DNA of 64,000 bases from Myxococcales bacterium (lineage in GTDB: Bacteria > Myxococcota_C > UBA6777): contig JACKEL010000003.1 of NCBI GenBank assembly GCA_020632975.1, positions 1 through 64,000 of the forward strand, given 5' to 3'. Below, one piece after another: positions 18,612 to 25,948 of the stretch. A model generated the notes under the pieces. That model made no database searches. It was not told the DNA's origin and saw only the letters and a list, made by a program, of their open reading frames with translations. Made by a program: the position numbers and the translations under genes. The stretch's first letter is position 1. Every line of letters starts with the position of its first letter.

Positions 18612-19885
18612 TCCTCACATGGACAACCCCCGCCACGCAAGAGAGAGATGTTCTCGATGCTCTCAATCGCGCTAGCGCGGAGATTTACAACCGTGTCCTC
18701 GTTCGTCATTGGCGCTTTTATCGCAAACACGGCGTCTGGATGTCCACCTCGAAGGCTGAGCGCGTCGATGATGCTCTCGCCAAGACGAATTCCATCCTTC
18801 ATTCCCACAGTATCGATGCCGCTCAACAAGGTTTCTACAAGGCCATCCAAACCGCCCGCGAACTTCGCAAACAAGACGCAAGCGCTCGTTTCCCCTACAA
18901 ACGCAAGCATTTTCGCAGCACCCTCTTCAAATCCAGCCAAATCAAGCGCGAATCCCACCAAATCCGCCTTGCACTCGCCAACAGACAATACCTGTTTGTC
19001 ACCTTGCCCACACCGCTTGCACAGCAAGAGAAGGCAGAGATCAAAGAAGCGCGTTTGGTGTACAATCATCAGTCTTGTTCGTATGAATGGAATCTTGTGG
19101 TGGAGGATGGCCTCGAAGCGCCCGTTCTCGAAGAAGGCGGCGTGATGGGCGTGGACTTGGGGGAGATTCATCCCGCCGTTTGTGCCACACCTCATAGCGC
19201 CGCGATCATCAGTTGCCGTGAACTCAGAAGCACCGTCCAGCACAGAAACAAATGTATGGCCGAACTGAACTCCAAGATGTCCAAGTGCAAGAGGCACTCG
19301 GCAAGATGGCACAAGTATAGGAGAGCAAAAGTCAAACGAAGAGCGAGGTGGGAATCCCAAGTCCGCGATCTCGAACACAAGATTAGCCGCGCCGTGGTTT
19401 CTGAGGCGGTCAGGCAAGGCGTGAAGGTGATTGCGCTCGGCGATGTAAGAAACATCGGAGGCGGCAAGCGACTGAACGCGAAAAGCCAACAGAAGATCAG
19501 CCAGTGGTCACACGGACGGATACGGTCGTACATCACGTACAAAGCAGCACGATATGGTATCGCGGTGGTGTTGGTAAGCGAAGCGTACACCAGTCAAACT
19601 TGCCCGAAGTGTGGGCAGAAACATAAACCCAAGGGGCGAGTGTACCGTTGTACAAACGAAGCCTGCGGATTTGTGGGACATCGGGATGTGGTGGGAGCCT
19701 CGAACATCTGGTCAAAGCATAGCCACAACCAAGTCGGGGGCATGTTCCCTCCGTCTGTTCGCGTGCTTCACCCCTTCGACTGTCGAAAAACAAAAACGAC
19801 AAACACAAAAGTATCTGGCGTTTGTGCCAGTAGTACTCCCTGTGAGCGGAGTCACGTTGCTTGGGAGCAGTTGTCTCTCTTTTGA
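18608..19885 (+). CDS. tnpB: TnpB RNA-guided nuclease of the IS605 element
   Basis: A 425-residue TnpB of the OMEGA nuclease type, ancestor of Cas12. RuvC-I is VMGVDLGEIHPA with Asp183; RuvC-III contributes Asp360 in GHRDVVGASNIW; the zinc finger has Cys332, Cys335, Cys348 and Cys353 (TCPKCG...CTNEACG). At the RuvC-II position, where canonical members read VVEDL, this protein has IALGDV: Gly278 replaces the catalytic Glu, with Asp279 next to it and Glu325 in VSEAYTSQ close to the finger. This could be an alternative catalytic arrangement or an inactive enzyme. The 50-residue tail after the last motif looks non-conserved, as expected if its DNA also encodes the guide RNA scaffold. Confidence 0.9.
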   Translation: MILTWTTPATQERDVLDALNRASAEIYNRVLVRHWRFYRKHGVWMSTSKAERVDDALAKTNSILHSHSIDAAQQGFYKAIQTARELRKQDASARFPYKRKHFRSTLFKSSQIKRESHQIRLALANRQYLFVTLPTPLAQQEKAEIKEARLVYNHQSCSYEWNLVVEDGLEAPVLEEGGVMGVDLGEIHPAVCATPHSAAIISCRELRSTVQHRNKCMAELNSKMSKCKRHSARWHKYRRAKVKRRARWESQVRDLEHKISRAVVSEAVRQGVKVIALGDVRNIGGGKRLNAKSQQKISQWSHGRIRSYITYKAARYGIAVVLVSEAYTSQTCPKCGQKHKPKGRVYRCTNEACGFVGHRDVVGASNIWSKHSHNQVGGMFPPSVRVLHPFDCRKTKTTNTKVSGVCASSTPCERSHVAWEQLSLF

Positions 19886-19932
19886 GGCCGCCTAACCCAA
19901 GAAGCCACGGGATTTATCCCGTGGAGTCTCAC
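19730..19932 (+). ncRNA. Predicted omega (right-end) RNA of the IS605 element
   Basis: In related elements the guide RNA scaffold overlaps the 3' end of tnpB and runs to the right end, with the guide copied from flanking DNA. Here the tnpB tail has little protein conservation and the right-end hairpin follows at once. The guide would begin at 19933 (aagcaaaggcgcagcttcct). Placement is by analogy only; the 5' end is not determined. Confidence 0.35.
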
Positions 19933-22537
19933 AAGCAAAGGCGCAGCTTCCTCCTGCGCCCATTGGCGGGCCGATGAGCGTGTGAGGGTTTCCCACCAAA
20001 CAAACCTGTCCTTTTTGACAAGCTGGATTTCCAAAAAAGCCTTTTTGAGGATCGCATACAGGGCGGCAAACATCGCTGCATAGGAGTCCTGCGTTGCCAT
20101 CGCACTGTGTGGACAGGAGAAAATTATTGTTGCTACATGCTTGTCCTTCTTGCTTAGTACCTTCGATGGGAGCCGTGTTGGATTCGCAGTAGGATCGGGC
20201 AGGAGTGACCCGAAAGGTGGACTTTTGTCGAGGATTGAAGCAGTGGGTGTAGCTTGGGCAAGCTGGGTTGGGATGGATACCTTCGCTGAGGTTGCACTCT
20301 TTGACGCATCGTTGGAGCCAACAAAAAGCTCCTTTGCCACAAGCCCCCGCAATTCGGGGGTCACAAGCCTTTGTGCACTTGAATCCATAGCAAACCAGTC
20401 CTTTGGCACAGCCCGCTTTCAACGAACAAGCTTCTCCTTCTTTTGCGGTCCCAAGAGGCTCGCAGATGCCCCCTTCTGGGGTTAGAAACTCGCGGCACAC
20501 GGCGCCATCGCAGGTTGTATTGGAGAGGAGGCCCTGCTTGGGATCACAGGTTTGAAAGCATCGAGAGAACAGGTGTCCTTCGTGGGAGATACACTCTTGC
20601 CCAAGGTCGAATTGGCATCCTTTTGTGTACAAAGGGAAGGCTGGAGGACCGCAAAGGTCGTACAAGGGGGTTGGGCCCTTTGTCGTTGCGCCAGGTATCC
20701 CTAGAAACAAAGGCAGACAATGGTTTCGCCTGGAGTCGTCAGGTGAGGACTCACAGTACGTTTTTCCTTCACAAGCGGGGTTTAAGACGAAACCAAGGGC
20801 TGGATCGCAGTGGTTGCGACAATATCTTGTGCCGTCTCTGTTTGGGAGGCAGCTTTGGTTTGGGCGGCAGTCTTTGTGATCTTTGCAAGCCCTAGAACAA
20901 ATGGAAGCCCTTGTTTGTGTTTCGCAAGTGAGCGTCTTGACGCAAGGTTGTTGAGGAGAACACCTTTCGCCCTCTTTGGCGCCAATCTCCACACAGAGGT
21001 TCCCTGTGGGGGACTCTTTGAAAGCAAGACACTCTTGTTCTGTCGCGCAGTCTGGATTGTTTTGTTTGCCTTTTGCGGCGTCGCAAGGTTTGACACAGAC
21101 GTAGTTTTGACAAAAAAGCCCAGCCGCACAGTATTGAAAGGCTTGCAGCGGAGAGGCTGATGTCAACAAGCAAAACTGTCCTTCTTTCTGTGTTCCTTTG
21201 GAGACACACAAGCCCCCTTTGAGCGAGCGCCAGTGGGGGATACATGTCTGGTCAGCGCCACAACCAAGGCTTTTTTGTTCCTGCTGTGGGGAGCAGGGGT
21301 TGTAACACTTGCCTTCCTCGCATTGTAGGCCTGGAGCACAGTGTTCGGTTGATTCGGGAAGATGGCTACATGATTCGCCCTCTTGTTGAAGCCCTGTTTT
21401 GACGCAGAGCCCGCCAAGATGGGGGCAACCATTGTGGCTTTCTTCTTTTGTGACTGTGCAGGTGGAGATCTCGCAGACTTCTCCTTGGTCACAGCCTCCA
21501 CTTTGGCCAGGACGACAGGTCTGGGCGCAAATCCCCGATGTCTGGTCGTATTGGGTGATTAGGCAAAAGAGGTCTTGGCCACCGTCGCAGCCGCTTTGTG
21601 TGTAATGACAGGCGTCTCCACGTTTTCCTTGACCTGTTTCCAAACGCCAAGGGATGCAGTGGCCCTCCAAGGCGCAACCCGTTTCTTTGCAAGTTGTTCC
21701 CGAGTTTACGCAGACAAAACCGTCTCGACACTGCGAATACGAGCTGCAAGTTTCTGCACAAAACATCCCCACGTCTCGACAGATCTGCCCAAGTGGGCAG
21801 CCGCTTGACGTCCCTGGGTCTTTGCACGAACGAACGCATCGAGAACGAAGGCACTTTTCCTCTTGTGGGCAATCGCTGTCGAGCTTGCAACTTCCTTGTT
21901 TGGGTTTGCAGATGTTTTGTTCACAGGTTTCATTCCATGTGTCGCAGTCAGTATTTTTCTTGCATTGCCACTCACATTTTCCGAGATTTGAACAAAATAT
22001 CCTAGCTTTCCCTATGCAATCTTGATCATCCCGACATTCGGGGGCGGATAGCACGCAACGATTATTTTTGCAGCGTTTTTCGTCTTTGCAGTGCCGGTCT
22101 TCTTTGCATTCCCACTCGCAGAGATGGGCATTTGAGCAGAATGGTTTTGTTTTGTCTGCGCAGTGTTGGTCTTGTTGACATTCGAAAGCACAACGACCTT
22201 CAGGGGAGCAGAATGCGTTGACTTTGCCCTTGCAGTCGTCGTTTGTGGCGCACTCAAGTTTTTCGATACATCGCTCTGATACACATGTTTGATGAACGCC
22301 GCAGTCCTGATCAGAGCGGCACTTGGGGCAGTTGTTTCCACTGTCGTTGGAGCATTGTGCGTCAGGAAAAGGATTGTCTGTGCATCTCCCATCTTTGCAG
22401 AGCTGAGTGGGCTGGCACTGCACATCATCTTCGCACGCTGGGGAGGGGGGAGTGCAGCCAAGTCCCACAAGCCACAAGAACAAACTTACGCGCAGAGACC
22501 AGGAGCTCCGTCCTTTGTGATGGTGTTGTTGCTGCAT
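19892..22537 (-). CDS. Large cysteine-rich lipoprotein, 3' end replaced by IS sequence
   Basis: An 881-residue secreted lipoprotein. The signal peptide ends in FLWLVGLG-Cys28. The rest is a long series of small Cys modules of the form CxxDxxCxxxxxCxxGxC, for example CEDDVQCQPTQLCKDGRC, like EB or EGF-like surface proteins of delta-proteobacteria. The later part has about 60-residue units with patterns such as CDPxxGxxxNPxC. The start at 22537 has AAAGGAAGAC just upstream; an in-frame start at 22597 would precede a non-signal tail. The last 14 codons lie in the right end of the IS605 element, so the true C-terminus is missing. Function unknown; binding to a surface or a polymer is inference. 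Confidence 0.8.
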   Translation of the reverse strand: MQQQHHHKGRSSWSLRVSLFLWLVGLGCTPPSPACEDDVQCQPTQLCKDGRCTDNPFPDAQCSNDSGNNCPKCRSDQDCGVHQTCVSERCIEKLECATNDDCKGKVNAFCSPEGRCAFECQQDQHCADKTKPFCSNAHLCEWECKEDRHCKDEKRCKNNRCVLSAPECRDDQDCIGKARIFCSNLGKCEWQCKKNTDCDTWNETCEQNICKPKQGSCKLDSDCPQEEKCLRSRCVRSCKDPGTSSGCPLGQICRDVGMFCAETCSSYSQCRDGFVCVNSGTTCKETGCALEGHCIPWRLETGQGKRGDACHYTQSGCDGGQDLFCLITQYDQTSGICAQTCRPGQSGGCDQGEVCEISTCTVTKEESHNGCPHLGGLCVKTGLQQEGESCSHLPESTEHCAPGLQCEEGKCYNPCSPQQEQKSLGCGADQTCIPHWRSLKGGLCVSKGTQKEGQFCLLTSASPLQAFQYCAAGLFCQNYVCVKPCDAAKGKQNNPDCATEQECLAFKESPTGNLCVEIGAKEGERCSPQQPCVKTLTCETQTRASICSRACKDHKDCRPNQSCLPNRDGTRYCRNHCDPALGFVLNPACEGKTYCESSPDDSRRNHCLPLFLGIPGATTKGPTPLYDLCGPPAFPLYTKGCQFDLGQECISHEGHLFSRCFQTCDPKQGLLSNTTCDGAVCREFLTPEGGICEPLGTAKEGEACSLKAGCAKGLVCYGFKCTKACDPRIAGACGKGAFCWLQRCVKECNLSEGIHPNPACPSYTHCFNPRQKSTFRVTPARSYCESNTAPIEGTKQEGQACSNNNFLLSTQCDGNAGLLCSDVCRPVCDPQKGFFGNPACQKGQVCLVGNPHTLIGPPMGAGGSCAFACETPRDKSRGFLG
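19905..19924 (+). repeat. Right-end hairpin of the IS200/IS605 element
   Basis: CCACGGGAT, loop TT, then ATCCCGTGG: a perfect nine-pair stem followed by agtctcac. It shares the CCACGGG half-stem with the left-end hairpin. Confidence 0.7.
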
Positions 22538-22940
22538 TGTCTTCCTTTTATGGGCGCGGGCTTTGTTTTTTAAGGTGAGAGCAGAAACCGTACCCATTTT
22601 ACAAACAGGTCACCGTTGCACGTGAGGTTTCGATGTTACCAGCCACGTACGAGGAGGGCAACGGTAGAAAGGCGAGGCTCTTGGAGGGGAGGAAATCATT
22701 TCATCATCCATGAAAAAGTCTCTTTTTGTATATTTTGTCATCGATCGATGACTTCGCTTTTTCTTTTGTAAAGCCGTGGTGTGTTGCACTTTTTGAAGGA
22801 TATCCACGGGATGCTTTGGGGTGGTATGTGCTTTGCGTAGGTAAGCCACAGAAGGCCCAATATGCGTGCTCTTGAATATCTATCCAATTTATTGGATAGG
22901 GAGGTGTGCCTCTTTCCACTCGTATCGACGGGGGTTTGCG
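22538..22940. other. Intergenic region between divergent lipoprotein genes
   Basis: About 400 bases between the divergent lipoprotein starts. No supported gene lies here; small frames look random. It contains a catcgatcgatg palindrome near 22739 and the stronger inverted repeat at 22880-22899, and must carry promoters for both sides. Confidence 0.5.
22880..22899. promoter_or_regulatory. Perfect 20-base inverted repeat, possible operator
   Basis: CTATCCAAT TT ATTGGATAG, nine perfect pairs around two bases, 41 bases upstream of the TTG chosen for the downstream lipoprotein gene. Size and position fit a dimeric repressor site; no U-run follows, so it is not a typical terminator. Confidence 0.4.
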
Positions 22941-23336
22941 TTGAAACGAAGATCTCTACCACTGATCTTGGGATTTCTTTTTTGTTTGGGTGGCATCTTG
23001 CGTTGTGCGCCGACTGTTTGTGTTCCAGGTAGCACGCAAGAGTGTAGTTGTCCCGATAGCAAAAAAGGCGCGCAATCTTGTATTGGGGGAGGCACATCTT
23101 GGGGCTCATGTTCTTGTCCTTCAGAGACGGTCAAGCCGGGTACATGTACCAAAAAGAAAGATGGGGAAGAGTGCTCATTTTCTTCAGACTGTTGTTCTGG
23201 GGTATGCACCAGTCCCTTTGGCGAGTTCACCATGAAGTGCGTGGCGTGTTCTAAGAAAGAATCGGGGGAGAGTTGTTCCCTTTCTTTGGACTGCTGCTCC
23301 AATGATTGTGATTTCCATTTGGGTACATGTAAGTAG
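22941..23336 (+). CDS. Small cysteine-rich lipoprotein
   Basis: About 131 residues. From a TTG at 22941 the protein begins MKRRSLPLILGFLFCLGG and reaches Cys at ILRC, a lipoprotein-like signal with a less usual residue before Cys. The mature region has a CSCPDSKKGAQSC segment and two repeats of GExCSxSxDCCSxxC spaced by about 35 residues, resembling dickkopf or knottin-like Cys patterns. The frame extends up to a GTG at 22866, but that would add 25 residues with no signal character. GGGGG lies nearby as a ribosome site. It has the same orientation as the next lipoprotein gene. Confidence 0.65.
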   Translation: MKRRSLPLILGFLFCLGGILRCAPTVCVPGSTQECSCPDSKKGAQSCIGGGTSWGSCSCPSETVKPGTCTKKKDGEECSFSSDCCSGVCTSPFGEFTMKCVACSKKESGESCSLSLDCCSNDCDFHLGTCK

Positions 23337-23382
23337 TTGTAAGTAGTTGTTTTTTGTGGGATAAAAATAAAGGAGTTTGTGC

Positions 23383-24123
23383 ATGTCTTCATTGAAGAAA
23401 ACGAGAAAATGGTTCACTTCGTTGTCATCCTTTTTGCTGTTTGGTTTGCTTGTCTCGGGTCTTGGTATGGTGGGTTGTCCTGCGGGACCAAGCACTGGGG
23501 ATGGTGGAACCACAGACAACAAAGTGACAGACAACAAAGTCGCGGAAACAGCAGCGGAAACAGCAGCGGAAACAGTGGCCGATGGAAAAGCCGAAATCGT
23601 CGTGGGTAAGCCCTGTCCCAGTGGGATTTCTGATTGCAATCAATCCAATGTTGTGTGCATTGGCGACGCAACCAACAAGTATTGTACTTTTGAGTGTACT
23701 TCTGACGAGGCTTGCAAGGGGCAAGGCAAGTGCGTTGATCAGTATTGTCGTCCCACATGCGAACCTTCGACGGACCCCGACTGCAAGGCGCTGATCAACT
23801 TCGACCTTTGCAAACAAGCTGGCTACTGCGGCAACAAAAGCGGATATGGCGGTGCTTGCAAAGGTACAGACGAATGCCCCACAGGACTACAGTGCGAAGA
23901 TCCGCTTGGGGTAAACTCGCCATCGACTTATTGCACAAAGACTTGCGCTGACGATACAGAGTGCAACATCGCAGAAACCCAAGGGAAGTGCGGTGATCCT
24001 GGCTCGGGTCGTCAAGTTTGTTTGCCCAATTGTGCATCAGACGCGGATTGCGCGTCTTATACGGCCTTCAAAAAGTGCAACATGGCGACCAGTCAGTGTT
24101 GGTTTGAGCCCGTGAATCCGTAA
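23383..24123 (+). CDS. Cysteine-rich lipoprotein with TDNKV/AETAAET linker
   Basis: A 246-residue lipoprotein. The signal (MSSLKKTRKWFTSLSSFLL, then GLGMVG-Cys32) is followed by a short low-complexity linker of TDNKV and ETAA repeats that would lift the domain from the membrane. Residues about 75-246 hold around twenty Cys in modules such as CTSDEACKGQGKC and CADDTECNIAETQGKC. AAGGAG lies seven bases before the ATG at 23383. It follows the previous lipoprotein gene by 46 bases. Its role is unknown; the Cys module type matches the large lipoprotein encoded by 19892-22537. Confidence 0.8.
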   Translation: MSSLKKTRKWFTSLSSFLLFGLLVSGLGMVGCPAGPSTGDGGTTDNKVTDNKVAETAAETAAETVADGKAEIVVGKPCPSGISDCNQSNVVCIGDATNKYCTFECTSDEACKGQGKCVDQYCRPTCEPSTDPDCKALINFDLCKQAGYCGNKSGYGGACKGTDECPTGLQCEDPLGVNSPSTYCTKTCADDTECNIAETQGKCGDPGSGRQVCLPNCASDADCASYTAFKKCNMATSQCWFEPVNP

Positions 24124-24484
24124 GGATCACAGCTTGGTGCTTGTGATACTGCTTCTAGGGCTTTGGCTCTCTCATGAACGATGGCGTCTGAGCCAGAGGG
24201 CCTTGTTGCAGCACGGCACCATGGGGAGCGATGAACGCACTTGTCCTTGTGACGGTGCGTTTTGTGCGTTTTGGGGGGAGAGTTTTTTCTGTTTCTCGAT
24301 GTTGGCGTTCTCTGTTTCTCGACGTTGGCTTTCTCTCTTGGGGCAGGTTCGCTATACTCCACAGGGCTTTGTAGCCTTCGTTCGAGGGGAGAGCATCGTG
24401 TCATGGCGCTCTTTTCTTGGGTTTTCGAGCGATCTCGCATCGCGGGATTTGGTCGCGTTGTGCAAGTGAGCGGTGAAGTTGAGC
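24124..24484. other. Intergenic region upstream of the NHL-lipoprotein operon
   Basis: About 360 bases without a supported gene. An open frame (24134-24469) has no start signal or recognisable content. Two imperfect 23-base copies of a tttctcga(t/c)gttgg element lie side by side at about 24294-24338. The promoter of the downstream five-gene operon is expected here. Confidence 0.45.
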
Positions 24485-25948
24485 ATGTCCTTGTCCAAGA
24501 TAAAGCAACCCATCTTTCCCATTGGGGCGGTCTTATGGCTGTTTGCGTGGTGTTTGGTGTTGGGTGGGGTGGGCTGTTATTCTTTCCGTTTGCCTTGTCA
24601 GCGTTGCAAGACCGATGTGGACTGTGTGGGTCGTCAACAATGCCGCAAACAGCTAGGTGAAGAGCTTGGCGTGTGCATGAACGAGCAACAGGGTTATCTA
24701 TGTTGGGGATTTGCTTGTAAGTCTGGAGAAAGTCGCCCTTGTTATTCTGGGGCGGCGGGTACAGAGGGACAGAGTCGTTGTCGAGCAGGGCGGCAGTTTT
24801 GTGTCGAAAATCGTTGGGAGTCGTGCCTCAACGAGATCATCCCGAGTCCCGAAAAGTGTAATGGAATCGATGATGACTGCGATGGAAATATCGATGAAAG
24901 CGTGCTTTGTGTCTCAACCCTTGCAGGTGGGGTCGAAGGCTACGCCAATGGTGCGGGCTCTGTTGCGCGCTTTCGGGAGCCTCGTGGTCTTGCGTTGGAC
25001 TCTAGCGGCGATCTTTACATCGCGGACACAAAAAACCATCGCATCCGCAAGCTCTCTTTTCTGCAAGGGGATGAGTTGGAGATCCGCGTGGCCTTGTGGG
25101 CAGGGACAGGCGAGGCGGCACTCGTGGATGGGTTTCGTACCACCAGCGCCGCGTTTTATGAGCCACGTAGCGTCGCTGTGGATGCGTTGGGGAGCGTCTA
25201 CGTGGCGGACTCTTTCAACCAAGCGCTGCGCAAGATCGATACAAGAGATCAGGTCACGACGCTTGTGGGCGAAACATCGGGCATTTGTACAGATCAAACC
25301 AACCAACCCTTGTCTTTGCGCGAGCCCACGGGCCTTGCACTTGCGCCGTCAGGACGGCTTTGGGTGGCGGATACACAACACCATGTCTTACGCCAGTTTG
25401 CGTTTTCAGCGGACAAGCCTTGTCTAATGTCTCTTGTGGTGGGAGATGGAGCGTGCCTTCAGGATGTACAAGAGTGTTATCGCGATGGTGCGGCTTCACA
25501 GGCTCAGTTTTGGGCACCTTCGGGGGTTGCGGTAGGTCCGCTAGGGGATGTGTATGTGGCCGACCACAACAACAACATGATCCGCAAGATATCCGCGGAG
25601 GGTGTCGTCTCGACGATCGCGGGTGGGGGTAGCGATCAACCAGGTTTCAAAGATGGTTCGGGGGCGGAAGCACGCTTTCGTTTTCCTCGTGGTATCGCGG
25701 TGGATCTGCGAGGGAGTGTATATGTCGCGGATACAGACAACCACGCGATTCGCAAGATCACACCTGACGGCAAAGTCACGACATTGGTAGGGGATGGAAC
25801 ACCGGGTTTCCAAGATGGCGATGGGGCGTCTGCACGGTTGTATGCGCCGTGGGCACTGGTTGTTGATGCGTTGGGGACGTTGTACGTCGCGGATAGCAAA
25901 AATCACCGCATCCGCAAGATCGTACAAGAAGCGCAATCCCATGACTAA
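24485..25948 (+). CDS. Lipoprotein with MopE-type motif and six NHL repeats
   Basis: A 487-residue lipoprotein; the signal ends at LGGVG-Cys31. A Cys-rich stretch (residues 35-125) leads to CNGIDDDCDGNIDE, the metal-binding motif of the MopE type. From about residue 145 there are six NHL repeats (for example RGLALDSSGDLYIADTKNH and RGIAVDLRGSVYVADTDNH), enough for a closed six-blade propeller. Such propellers bind proteins, RNA or polysaccharides. The ATG at 24485 fits the signal peptide; the frame also allows GTG at 24473. The stop codon overlaps the start of the next gene (ATGACTAA), so translation is probably coupled. Confidence 0.85.
   Translation: MSLSKIKQPIFPIGAVLWLFAWCLVLGGVGCYSFRLPCQRCKTDVDCVGRQQCRKQLGEELGVCMNEQQGYLCWGFACKSGESRPCYSGAAGTEGQSRCRAGRQFCVENRWESCLNEIIPSPEKCNGIDDDCDGNIDESVLCVSTLAGGVEGYANGAGSVARFREPRGLALDSSGDLYIADTKNHRIRKLSFLQGDELEIRVALWAGTGEAALVDGFRTTSAAFYEPRSVAVDALGSVYVADSFNQALRKIDTRDQVTTLVGETSGICTDQTNQPLSLREPTGLALAPSGRLWVADTQHHVLRQFAFSADKPCLMSLVVGDGACLQDVQECYRDGAASQAQFWAPSGVAVGPLGDVYVADHNNNMIRKISAEGVVSTIAGGGSDQPGFKDGSGAEARFRFPRGIAVDLRGSVYVADTDNHAIRKITPDGKVTTLVGDGTPGFQDGDGASARLYAPWALVVDALGTLYVADSKNHRIRKIVQEAQSHD

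Larger units (their letters stand above)
18077..19932 (+). mobile_element. IS200/IS605-family element with tnpA and tnpB
   Basis: The element carries a Y1 transposase and a TnpB nuclease gene in the same direction, overlapping by four bases. Each end has a subterminal hairpin rather than terminal inverted repeats, as this family uses single-strand transposition. The same decamer ggagtctcac occurs immediately outside the left hairpin (18067-18076) and at the right end (19923-19932), fitting left and right cleavage sites with insertion 3' of TCTCAC. No target duplication is expected. The boundaries are inferred from these features. Confidence 0.75.

Noticed and set aside
18590..19489. 299-codon minus-strand open frame
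   Set aside because: Antisense to tnpB, which carries RuvC and zinc-finger motifs.
24134..24469. 111-codon plus-strand open frame with a hydrophobic start
   Set aside because: GTG start without ribosome site, erratic composition and no family resemblance.
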